Below are positions 32,593-40,013 of a stretch of 64,000 nt of DNA, piece by piece. The position numbers and the translations under genes are program-made. The notes under the pieces are model-generated. The model worked only from the letters and a program-made list of their open reading frames with translations, was not told the origin of the DNA and searched no databases. The number at the start of each line of letters is the position of its first letter. The stretch's first letter is position 1. Origin of the DNA: Syntrophotaleaceae bacterium (lineage in GTDB: Bacteria > Desulfobacterota > Desulfuromonadia > Desulfuromonadales > Syntrophotaleaceae); contig JAWKQB010000002.1 in the NCBI GenBank assembly GCA_041390365.1, positions 934,001 to 998,000 of the forward strand. Reading direction: 5' to 3'.

Positions 32593-33360
32593 ATGTTGTT
32601 GGTCATTGACGTAGGCAACACCAATACCGTTCTGGGGGTTTATCAGGAAGACCGGTTGCTGCACAGCTGGCGGATCACCACCGACAAGACCCGCACCGTC
32701 GACGAGTACGCCATTCTCATGCACGAGTTGCTCCGGTTGGGCGGAATCTCTTTTGCAGAGATCCGGGATATCATCATCTCAAGCGTCCTTCCGCCGACCC
32801 GCAATGCCCTGGAGGGGTTGTGCAGCAAATATTTCGACCTTACCCCCTATGTGGTCGGCCCTGGGATGAAAACCGGAATGCCGATCCAGTACGACAACCC
32901 CCGGGAGGTCGGGGCAGACCGAATCGTCAATGCGGTCGGGGCTTTCGAGAAACGCCGTTGCAGCCTCATCATCGTCGACTTCGGCACCGCCACGACCTTC
33001 GATCTGGTATCGGCCAGGGGAGAGTATCAGGGGGGAGCCATCGCTCCCGGACTGAGCATTTCGGCCGAAGCGCTCTTCCAGCGGGCCAGCAAGCTGCCGC
33101 GGGTTGAATTCAGCCGGCCCCCGCAGGTGATTGCCAAGAATACGGTCAACAGCATCCAGGCCGGGCTGTACTACGGTTACGTGGGGCTGGTGGACGGCAT
33201 CGTCCAGCGGATGAAGGAAGAAGCCCGGGAAAATCCGGTCGTGATCGCTACCGGCGGGCTGGCCAGGGTCATCGCCCCGGATTCCCAGACCATCGACGAA
33301 GTGGAGCCGTTCCTGACCCTGGAGGGATTGAGAATCCTGTATCTGCGCAACAAAAAATGA
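32593..33360 (+). CDS. coaX: Type III pantothenate kinase
   Basis: Phosphorylates pantothenate, the first step of coenzyme A synthesis. It is an ASKHA-fold kinase of 255 residues with MLLVIDVGNTNTVLGVY (phosphate 1 loop), GADRIVNAVGA and IIVDFGTATTFDLVS (phosphate 2), and the ATGGLA adenosine motif. The frame begins at a TTG (32560), but the ATG at 32593 gives the canonical N-terminus; the Shine-Dalgarno is weak (GGAG about 14 bases upstream). The birA-coaX order is common in bacteria. Confidence 0.93.
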   Translation: MLLVIDVGNTNTVLGVYQEDRLLHSWRITTDKTRTVDEYAILMHELLRLGGISFAEIRDIIISSVLPPTRNALEGLCSKYFDLTPYVVGPGMKTGMPIQYDNPREVGADRIVNAVGAFEKRRCSLIIVDFGTATTFDLVSARGEYQGGAIAPGLSISAEALFQRASKLPRVEFSRPPQVIAKNTVNSIQAGLYYGYVGLVDGIVQRMKEEARENPVVIATGGLARVIAPDSQTIDEVEPFLTLEGLRILYLRNKK

Positions 33361-33456
33361 TTCGATCCTTATCGGGATCGGGAAAGGAGATTTGAAACAG
33401 AGAATTGATTCTGCCCGCTTCCAAACCGGGCATGCTCAACCCATTGATCGATTTGA

Positions 33457-33474
33457 CCGGCAGGGTGCTGCCGG
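33457..33474 (+). other. Perfect hairpin in the EF-G gene leader
   Basis: CCGGCAG-GGTG-CTGCCGG, a seven-pair stem with a four-base loop, in the 217 bp spacer between coaX and the EF-G gene. A second small dyad (CGATCC...GGATCG) lies at 33363-33380. No U-tract follows either, so they are not clear terminators. Confidence 0.4.
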
Positions 33475-33577
33475 ATCGGGATAGGGTGCGGCGGGGGGAC
33501 GCCGCGCTGTTCGTTGTTTCCTGGTATGTGATCCTTAGACAGTTCCCCGCTGGGGGGGAAAGAGGAAGGGAGAGACT

Positions 33578-35653
33578 ATGGGAAAGTACGATACGGCCAA
33601 AGTGAGAAATCTGGGGGTTGTTGCCCATGGGGGTGCGGGTAAGACCTCCCTGGTCGAGGCGATTCTGTTCGATTGCGGAGTCACCGATCGGCTGGGGCGG
33701 GTCGATGAAGGCACATCCAGCATGGACTACGAACCGGAAGAGACCAAACGCAACATTTCCATCGGCGCCAGCATCGGGCATTGCCAGTGGCAGGGGCATC
33801 AGCTCCGCATGGTGGATACTCCCGGTTACGCCAACTTTCTCCACGACACCCGCAACTGCCTGCGGGCCGTGGACGGCGCGGTACTGCTGATTTCGGCCAT
33901 TTCCGGGGTCAAGGCGCAGACCCAGAAAATCTGGGAATGGTGCAAGGATTTCAACGTCGCCTGCATCGCCTTTGTCAACAAGATGGACCGGGAGCGGGCC
34001 AATTTCGCCAAGGCGGTGTCCAGCATGGAGGAGTCGCTCGGCGTGCCGGGGGTGGTGGTCACGCTGCCGATCGGCGCCGAAGATAATTTCCGCGGACTGG
34101 TCGATCTGGTCACCATGAAAGCGCATCTGTTCAACGGCCAGAAGGGGGGGTACGACGAGGCCGAGGTGCCCGCCGAGCTGCAGGATGAAGCGGAAACCAT
34201 GCGTATCATGCTCATGGAGGCGGTCGCCGACACCGACGATGCCCTGATGGAAAAATATCTCGAGGAGGAGAATCTTTCCCCCGAGGAAATACTTCAGGGA
34301 CTCCGGGCCGGAACCCTGGCCGGAACCTTTATTCCCGTCGTGGCCGGCAGCGCCACTGCCAATTACGGGATTGCCGAAGTGCTCCAATACATCACGGTCT
34401 GCCTGCCATCCCCTCTGGACAAGGGCAATCTGAACGGCACCAATCCCAAAAACCAGCAAGTTGAGGAACGGGCTCCCGCCGAGGATGCGCCTTTCTCGGG
34501 GCTGGTGTTCAAGACCATCAGCGATCCCTACACCGGCAAGCTGACCCTTATTCGGGTCTATTCCGGCACCCTCAAATCCGACGGCAATTTCTACAACCCC
34601 AACAAGGATACCAGCGAGCGCTACGGCCAGGTTTTCATGCTCAACGGCAAAAAGCAGACACCGGTGGACGAGGCCGGACCGGGCGATCTGGTGGCGGTGG
34701 CCAAACTCAAGGAGACGGCAACGGGGGACACCCTCTGCGATGCCGGCAAGCCGATCCTTTTCGAGTATCCCGAACCCCTCAAGCCGGTCATCTCCTTCGC
34801 CCTGGAAGCCCGCAGCAAGGCCGACGAGGACAAGATCAACAATGCCCTGCACAAGCTTGTCGAGGAAGATCCCACCCTGCAGGTTCAGCGGGATGAGGAG
34901 ACTCATGAACTGATTCTTTCCGGCATGGGTCAGGTGCACGTGGAAGTCACCACCGAAAAGATGAAGCGCAAGTTCAACGTCGAGGTGGACCTGAAGGAAC
35001 CGAAGGTGCCCTATCGGGAAACGATCCGGGGCACCTCCAAGCTGCAGAGCAAATACAAGAAGCAGTCCGGCGGTCGCGGTCAGTTTGCGGACGTCTGGCT
35101 GGAATTCGCTCCGCTGGCGCGCGGCACCGGTTTCGAGTTCGAAGACAAGATCGTGGGGGGCGCCGTGCCCCGCCAGTACATTCCGGCTGTCGAAAAGGGG
35201 ATCATCGAGGCGGCCAAATCCGGTACCCTGGCCGGTTATCCCACCGTCGACTTCAAGGCCACCCTCTTCGACGGCTCCTTCCACACCGTCGACTCCTCGG
35301 AAATGGCGTTCAAGATCGCCGGCTCCATGGGTTTCAAGAAAGGGATGGAACAGGCCAAGCCGATCCTGCTCGAGCCTGTCGTCCACATGGAAATCACCGT
35401 CCCCGATGACTGCGTCGGCGATGTCATCGGCGACATGAACTCCCGCCGCGGCAAGGTGCTGGGCATGGATCCCAAGGGCGGCAATCAGGTCATCATGGCG
35501 CAGGTGCCCCTGGCCGAGGTTCTGAAATACTCGCCGGAACTCCGCTCCATGACCTCCGACCGGGGGATGTTCAGCATGGAGTTCTCCCATTATGAAGAGG
35601 CGCCGCAGCATATCACGGACAAGGTCGTGGCCAGCCGGAAGCAGGCGGAGTGA
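33578..35653 (+). CDS. Elongation factor G-like GTPase (EF-G paralogue)
   Basis: 691-residue translational GTPase with all EF-G domains. The G-motifs differ from those of canonical EF-G: the P-loop is AHGGAGKTS instead of AHIDAGKTT, and G3 is DTPGYANF with Tyr in place of the catalytic His of DTPGH. G4 is NKMDRE. This matches the EF-G-like subgroup (FusA2/EF-G-2 type) rather than the housekeeping EF-G of the str operon; no rpsL, rpsG or tuf gene is adjacent. It may act in translocation, ribosome recycling or stress, which cannot be decided here. GGGAG lies five bases before the ATG, and a strong terminator follows at 35711. Confidence 0.88.
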   Translation: MGKYDTAKVRNLGVVAHGGAGKTSLVEAILFDCGVTDRLGRVDEGTSSMDYEPEETKRNISIGASIGHCQWQGHQLRMVDTPGYANFLHDTRNCLRAVDGAVLLISAISGVKAQTQKIWEWCKDFNVACIAFVNKMDRERANFAKAVSSMEESLGVPGVVVTLPIGAEDNFRGLVDLVTMKAHLFNGQKGGYDEAEVPAELQDEAETMRIMLMEAVADTDDALMEKYLEEENLSPEEILQGLRAGTLAGTFIPVVAGSATANYGIAEVLQYITVCLPSPLDKGNLNGTNPKNQQVEERAPAEDAPFSGLVFKTISDPYTGKLTLIRVYSGTLKSDGNFYNPNKDTSERYGQVFMLNGKKQTPVDEAGPGDLVAVAKLKETATGDTLCDAGKPILFEYPEPLKPVISFALEARSKADEDKINNALHKLVEEDPTLQVQRDEETHELILSGMGQVHVEVTTEKMKRKFNVEVDLKEPKVPYRETIRGTSKLQSKYKKQSGGRGQFADVWLEFAPLARGTGFEFEDKIVGGAVPRQYIPAVEKGIIEAAKSGTLAGYPTVDFKATLFDGSFHTVDSSEMAFKIAGSMGFKKGMEQAKPILLEPVVHMEITVPDDCVGDVIGDMNSRRGKVLGMDPKGGNQVIMAQVPLAEVLKYSPELRSMTSDRGMFSMEFSHYEEAPQHITDKVVASRKQAE

Positions 35654-35710
35654 GCCCAGGCAGGCCGGACAAGTCTGAAAAACGGCATTGGATTCTGTTG
35701 GATTGATTTC

Positions 35711-35750
35711 GTCCTCCGGCCCAACCAGGGCCGGAGGACGTCTTTTATTG
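35711..35750 (+). terminator. Rho-independent terminator of the EF-G gene
   Basis: GTCCTCCGGCCC (35711-35722), loop AACCA, GGGCCGGAGGAC (35728-35739): a perfect 12-pair GC-rich stem followed by TCTTTTATT. Confidence 0.9.
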
Positions 35751-35794
35751 ACTCCGCGACAAAAGCTTTCAAAAAAAGGGTTGGACAAGGTTTT

Positions 35795-35890
35795 CATCGA
35801 AATCGAAATCGAAATCGGCCTTTGGCTTTTGGCTTCAAAAACGAAAAGGCTAACACCCGATTTCGATTTCGATAGCGATTTCGATTTGGA
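35795..35890. repeat. Inverted hexamer array ATCGAA...TTCGAT
   Basis: Left arm at 35795-35818: three to four ATCGAA hexamers. Right arm at 35856-35889: about five CGATTT-type hexamers with one irregular unit (CGATAG). They are inverse complements separated by about 37 bp, and could fold into a long stem. Together with the terminator this fills the 329 bp spacer 35654-35982, which has no gene of its own. Confidence 0.7.
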
Positions 35891-35982
35891 TAAACCTAAA
35901 GTTTACAACCCGACCATCACAGGGGCCTGCCCCTACTTGACACTATCCGGTTAAAAGGCGAAGATAATTTTTCTTTTCAGGG

Positions 35983-37065
35983 ATGATTCTAGGAACCGCC
36001 GGATGGCGGATTTGTTTTGCGATGGAAGAACAGACCCGAACAATTCGTCTCAAAGTAACCCCCCGGGTGGGGGAACTGATTGATGCCGGTGTTTCCGAGC
36101 AGGATCAGCTCCGGGCGATAAGGGGCGAATTGCCCCTTGGCGACCAGGAGCAGTTGACCGCCCTTTTTCTGCTGGCCCACCGCGGCGGCGAGGAGATACG
36201 CCGAGCAGCCCGACTCGGTTTGCGACGGATGCCGGCGTCGCGCCTGCTGCCTTTGCTTCAGGAAGAAGAGCTTCATCCGCAACTGCTCCAGTTCATCGCC
36301 GCCTGCCGGCCGGATGACGCTGTGATCATGGAGCGACTGCTGTCTCACCCGCTGCTCGATCCGCAGGTCCTCCCCCTGGTGGCCCGTCATGCCGATCGGG
36401 CGGTGCTGGAATTGCTGACAGACCGGTTTTCCTTCAGCCCGCAAGCCGCCTCCCTTTACCAGGCGGCCTCGGAAAATCCTGCGGCCGACCAGGAGTTGCT
36501 GGCGCGACTTTCCGGCCTGGACGGACAGCCGTTTCCGGCGGCGGACGACGAGACTCCGGATTTCGAGGAAATGCCTGAAGAAGACGAGGACGCCGGCGCA
36601 GGGGAGGATGGCGAGGAAACCTGGGACGAGGAGGTCGAGGATGAAGAAAGCCGGTCCAAATACCAACAGGCTCTCAGCATGGGCGTCTCGGAGAAGATCA
36701 AGGCAGCACTCAACGGCGACAAGGAATGGCGCAAGATCCTGATCCAGGACACCAACAAGCTCGTCTCAACGGCGGTACTGAAAAACCCCAGAATCACCGA
36801 TGGCGAGGTACTGACGGTGGCCAAGAACAAGGGGGCCAGCGAGGAGATGATCCGCTTGATCACCCAGAACCGGGAGTGGATGAAGAATTACACGATCAGG
36901 CAGGCCCTGGTGGTTCATCCGCGGGTTCCTCCCGGACAGGCCATTCGCTATATGAATTCAATGACAGACCGGGACCTGAAAGTGCTTGCCAAGAGCCGCG
37001 AAATATCGCAGATAATCGTCAACAACGCCCGTCGCCTGCTGAATGCCAGGCAGAAGCGGCGGTAG
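35983..37065 (+). CDS. HEAT-like helical repeat protein of unknown function
   Basis: About 360 residues in three parts: an N-terminal helical repeat region (about 35-180; repeated LLxLL and PDDAVIxxLL patterns), a very acidic linker (about 185-225; runs of Glu and Asp such as EEMPEEDEDAGAGED), and a C-terminal basic helical region (about 225-360) ending in ARQKRR. There is no signal peptide. The repeat pattern (units with LxxHPxxPxxxxxxLA) suggests a binding scaffold. The ATG at 35983 has AGGG directly before it; an ATG at 36022 (MEEQTRTIRLK) may be the real start. The gene is followed closely by the MOSC gene. I do not recognise a named family. Confidence 0.6.
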   Translation: MILGTAGWRICFAMEEQTRTIRLKVTPRVGELIDAGVSEQDQLRAIRGELPLGDQEQLTALFLLAHRGGEEIRRAARLGLRRMPASRLLPLLQEEELHPQLLQFIAACRPDDAVIMERLLSHPLLDPQVLPLVARHADRAVLELLTDRFSFSPQAASLYQAASENPAADQELLARLSGLDGQPFPAADDETPDFEEMPEEDEDAGAGEDGEETWDEEVEDEESRSKYQQALSMGVSEKIKAALNGDKEWRKILIQDTNKLVSTAVLKNPRITDGEVLTVAKNKGASEEMIRLITQNREWMKNYTIRQALVVHPRVPPGQAIRYMNSMTDRDLKVLAKSREISQIIVNNARRLLNARQKRR

Positions 37066-37090
37066 GAATTCCTAGAGGAGTCATAGGTAG

Positions 37091-37558
37091 ATGATGCAGG
37101 GAAAAGTGGTGGCAGTATGCGTCAGCCCCACCAAGGGCGGACGCAAAAAAGACGTCGGGCAGGGGACGCTGGTGGCCGGATTCGGCCTCGAAGGGGACGG
37201 CCACGGTGGCGACTGGCATCGGCAGATCAGTCTGCTCGCCAAGGAAAGCATCGCCAAGATGCAGGCCAAGGGGCTGGATGTGGGGGCCGGAGATTTCGCC
37301 GAGAACCTGACCACCGAGGGGATCGACCTGTGCGGTCTTCCCGTCGGTACCCAGTTGCAGGTGGGTGAATCCGCTCTGCTCGAAATCAGCCAGATCGGCA
37401 AGATCTGTCACACCCGCTGCCAGATTTACTATCAGGCCGGCGATTGCGTCATGCCCAAGGAAGGAATCTTCGCCAAAGTGGTCAAGGGCGGTCCTGTGGC
37501 CAGGGGAGACCGCGTCATTGTCCTGATGCTGGAAACGGAAAGAAAAGAGGCCCCATGA
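37091..37558 (+). CDS. MOSC domain protein
   Basis: 155-residue stand-alone MOSC domain, a beta-strand-rich fold related to the C-terminus of molybdenum cofactor sulfurases. Typical segments: GFGLEGDGHGGDWHRQISLL, GDFAENLTTEGID and the CHTRCQIYYQAGDC stretch containing the conserved cysteine. It overlaps the next gene (ATGA), which encodes a MoaB/Mog protein, so both probably act in molybdenum cofactor metabolism, for example in sulfur or substrate transfer. GAGGAG lies about ten bases upstream of the first ATG. Confidence 0.85.
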   Translation: MMQGKVVAVCVSPTKGGRKKDVGQGTLVAGFGLEGDGHGGDWHRQISLLAKESIAKMQAKGLDVGAGDFAENLTTEGIDLCGLPVGTQLQVGESALLEISQIGKICHTRCQIYYQAGDCVMPKEGIFAKVVKGGPVARGDRVIVLMLETERKEAP

Positions 37559-38055
37559 AAGATTCAGAAGGATTCAGGATCGGCGTCCTGACCCTGAGTG
37601 ACAAGGGCGCCCGCGGTGAAAGGGAAGACATCAGCGGGCAGGTGTTACGGGAGATGGTGGCCGGACTCGGCGAAGTGACCCACTATCAGGTTATCCCCGA
37701 CGATGTCGAGACGATCGTGGAGACGCTGGTCAAATGGGTCGATGAAGAGCATCTCGATCTGATTCTGACCACCGGCGGCACCGGGCTCAGTCCCCGCGAC
37801 GTCACCCCAACGGCGACCAGAAGGGTCATCGACTGGGATATTCCCGGAATCGCCGAAGCCATGCGCTCCGCCAGCCTGGAGAAAACCCCCCATGCCATGC
37901 TTTCCCGGGCACTGGCGGGGGTACGGAACAGAGCGATGATCATCAATCTTCCGGGCAGTCCCAAAGGGGTTCGGGAAAACCTCGAGGTGGTGCTCCCGGC
38001 TTTGGGCCACGGCCTGAAGAAACTGAAGGGTGATCCGGAGGACTGTGCTCGTTGA
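37555..38055 (+). CDS. Molybdenum cofactor biosynthesis protein MoaB/Mog
   Basis: Adenylates molybdopterin (MogA function) in molybdenum cofactor synthesis; MoaB and MogA share this fold and are hard to tell apart. The 166-residue product has the fold's motifs: VLTLSDKGARGEREDISG, LILTTGGTGLSPRDVTPTA (the conserved TTGGTG loop) and NLPGSPKGVREN. The frame is open from 37444 within the MOSC gene, but the ATG at 37555 overlaps the MOSC stop (ATGA) and gives the normal N-terminus. Confidence 0.87.
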   Translation: MKDSEGFRIGVLTLSDKGARGEREDISGQVLREMVAGLGEVTHYQVIPDDVETIVETLVKWVDEEHLDLILTTGGTGLSPRDVTPTATRRVIDWDIPGIAEAMRSASLEKTPHAMLSRALAGVRNRAMIINLPGSPKGVRENLEVVLPALGHGLKKLKGDPEDCAR

Positions 38056-38088
38056 GGGCTGCTTGATTCTGATGGAAAGAGGTTGACA

Positions 38089-38811
38089 TTGATTCGGAAA
38101 AAAATACTCCTGGTGGACGCGGACGGGTTTTCTAGGGAATGGGAGAGAGCCGATGCAGATCAAGGCGAATATGAATTTCTTGTCGCCTGTTCCGGGGTGC
38201 AGGCTTACGAAAGCGCGGTCTACGACCGACCGGACCTGATTGTCATGAATGCCGTTCTTCCCGAGTTGAACGGCGACGAATGCTGCTGTCGTCTCAAAAC
38301 CCATCCGGACTTGAAAAAAATACCGGTGGTTCTGGTCGTGGATCTGGCTCATCAGGATATGCTGGATCGTTGTCGCCGCGCCGGTTGTGATGACCTTATC
38401 CCCGGGCCGGTCGACTGGTCCCAGATGACCGAGGTCTGCAGGAAGCACCTGCGCATCCAACTGGGCGCGGCCCCCCGGATTCCGGTTCGGATGACTGTCT
38501 TTTACGGGCCGGCTTCCGACCGCAGGAAACTCAGCAACTACTCCATCAATATCAGTGCGGGGGGGTTGTTTATCGAAACGGATTCACCCCTGCCGATGAA
38601 TACACCGCTCGACCTGGAGTTTGTCCTGCCCGGACAGCCGCTGCCTATCTCCTGCCAGGGCCGGGTCGCCTGGGTCAATGAACCGCCCAAAAAACAGAAT
38701 CCCTTCATGCCGTGCGGGATGGGGGTGCAGTTTCTCGATCTGTCCGTGGAAGACATGCACCTTGTGAGATCCTTCATGCGCCAGGAATTCGAATCCAGGC
38801 AGCCCGGATAA
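38089..38811 (+). CDS. Pseudo-receiver/PilZ protein
   Basis: About 240 residues. Residues 5-120 have the CheY-like receiver pattern, but the phosphoacceptor Asp is Asn54 (LIVMNAVLPELNG), so it is probably not phosphorylated. Residues from about 125 to 235 form a PilZ domain with both cyclic-di-GMP motifs, RIPVR (130-134) and NISAGG (154-159), followed by WVN and a GMGVQFLDLS segment typical of PilZ. It should bind cyclic-di-GMP. The start is a TTG at 38089, six bases after GGAAAGAGG (another TTG is at 38083). It is convergent with the HD-GYP gene, so both could belong to one cyclic-di-GMP circuit. Confidence 0.8.
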   Translation: MIRKKILLVDADGFSREWERADADQGEYEFLVACSGVQAYESAVYDRPDLIVMNAVLPELNGDECCCRLKTHPDLKKIPVVLVVDLAHQDMLDRCRRAGCDDLIPGPVDWSQMTEVCRKHLRIQLGAAPRIPVRMTVFYGPASDRRKLSNYSINISAGGLFIETDSPLPMNTPLDLEFVLPGQPLPISCQGRVAWVNEPPKKQNPFMPCGMGVQFLDLSVEDMHLVRSFMRQEFESRQPG

Positions 38812-38845
38812 CAGCTCCGCGGGAAAGGGGACGTTAGCCCCTGCA

Positions 38846-39994
38846 TCAGGCCGTTTCGGCAAGATTCCTCTCGATAACGCCCAGGAAGTTTTCCGTAAGT
38901 TGCGGGTGAAGTTCGGTTCCTTTCAAGCCCGCGATCAAACGGGCCGTTTCTTTGACCTGAACGGGATCCCGATAGGACCGTTTGGTGCATATGGCGTCGA
39001 AGATGTCCGAAATGGTGGTGATATGGCTCGCAAAATGCTGACGCCAGCGGGAGGCCACCATGGGGTAACCGGAAAGGTTGAACTTCATGTGGTGTTCGAA
39101 AGCGGTCACCACGCAAAGATGGGGCACCCCAGAGGACTCGAGGAGATAACGGGCGCCATTTACGGGATGCTGCTGCAGGATCTCCCATTCCTGGTCCGTC
39201 GGTTTTCCGGGCTTCTGCAATATGTCCTGCGGAATGAAGAGCTTGCCGACATCGTGCAGCAGCCCGGCGAGCCCGATGTCGTGCAGCAGGGTGGATTCGA
39301 CACCGAGACTTTTGGCCTGGGCCAGATTGAGCAGGCAGACATTGGTAGCGTGGGTAAAGGTGTATTCGTCGGCAACCCTGAGGGGTGCCAGCACCCCCAG
39401 CGGCGGCAGCTCCTGCTCGAAAGCATGGATGAAACGGACAACGATTTCTGACAATCCGATGACGCTGACCGGCCGGTGCTGCCTGGCGCTTTCACAGATC
39501 TCCGCAAATCTGGCGGTTTCTTCGGCAATTTCCCCTTCATTCGTGAATTCCACCTGTTCCCGGCACGCCCAGGAGGAGCCTTTGTTTCTCCCATCTTCCA
39601 GGTCGATGACTCCGAAAACCAGATGTGCGCTCGATTGCAGTGGGGCGTCACTCCGCCCACGGCGGGACAGGGCAAGGACCAGAGACAGCAGTTCCCGTTC
39701 GGTGATATCCGGCATAATCCGCAGATGCTCGACGCCGCTGGTTATCAGCGCCGTGGAGAAACGGCGGGTATGCAGGCTTGCAGGCAGCGGAGCTTTGTCG
39801 ATGACGATGTCCTCGTCGAGGAGCAGCAGTTCGGCACTGTTGCCGCCAGCAACCAGACTGCCCAGCAGGGTGCGGGCTTTCGAAACCAGGTGCCGAACCT
39901 GCGGATGGCCTGAGTCGTAAAGGTCGGCATGGGCGGCTGCCGTGACCAGGCAGCGGAAAAATTCATGCCAGGAAGATCGCTTGTCATTTATCAT
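38846..39994 (-). CDS. HD-GYP cyclic-di-GMP phosphodiesterase
   Basis: 382 residues. The C-terminal HD-GYP domain (about 195-375) keeps the expected metal and motif residues: THATNV, LLHDVGK, QHPVNGA, FEHHMKFNLSGYP (the GYP motif) and ISDIFDAI. It should hydrolyse cyclic-di-GMP. The N-terminal part (about 10-125) is an unnamed module starting at DLYDSGHPQV and ending at ITERELLSLVLAL; a similar module begins the neighbouring HEAT-like protein. There is no membrane segment. GGAG lies six bases before the ATG. The downstream HEAT-like gene is on the same strand, 19 bp upstream in the operon. Confidence 0.85.
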   Translation of the reverse strand: MINDKRSSWHEFFRCLVTAAAHADLYDSGHPQVRHLVSKARTLLGSLVAGGNSAELLLLDEDIVIDKAPLPASLHTRRFSTALITSGVEHLRIMPDITERELLSLVLALSRRGRSDAPLQSSAHLVFGVIDLEDGRNKGSSWACREQVEFTNEGEIAEETARFAEICESARQHRPVSVIGLSEIVVRFIHAFEQELPPLGVLAPLRVADEYTFTHATNVCLLNLAQAKSLGVESTLLHDIGLAGLLHDVGKLFIPQDILQKPGKPTDQEWEILQQHPVNGARYLLESSGVPHLCVVTAFEHHMKFNLSGYPMVASRWRQHFASHITTISDIFDAICTKRSYRDPVQVKETARLIAGLKGTELHPQLTENFLGVIERNLAETA

Positions 39995-40013
39995 GATCTT
40001 CTCCGCCCCCGTT

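Noticed and set aside
33405..33605. 66-codon frame in the leader of the EF-G gene
   Set aside because: It begins without a Shine-Dalgarno, overlaps the EF-G start in another frame, and covers the hairpins; no homologous domain is seen.
33269..35797. 842-codon open frame antisense to the EF-G gene
   Set aside because: Antisense to a conserved gene over its full length, starts and ends in spacers, and shows no recognisable domain. Long antisense frames are expected in GC-rich coding DNA.
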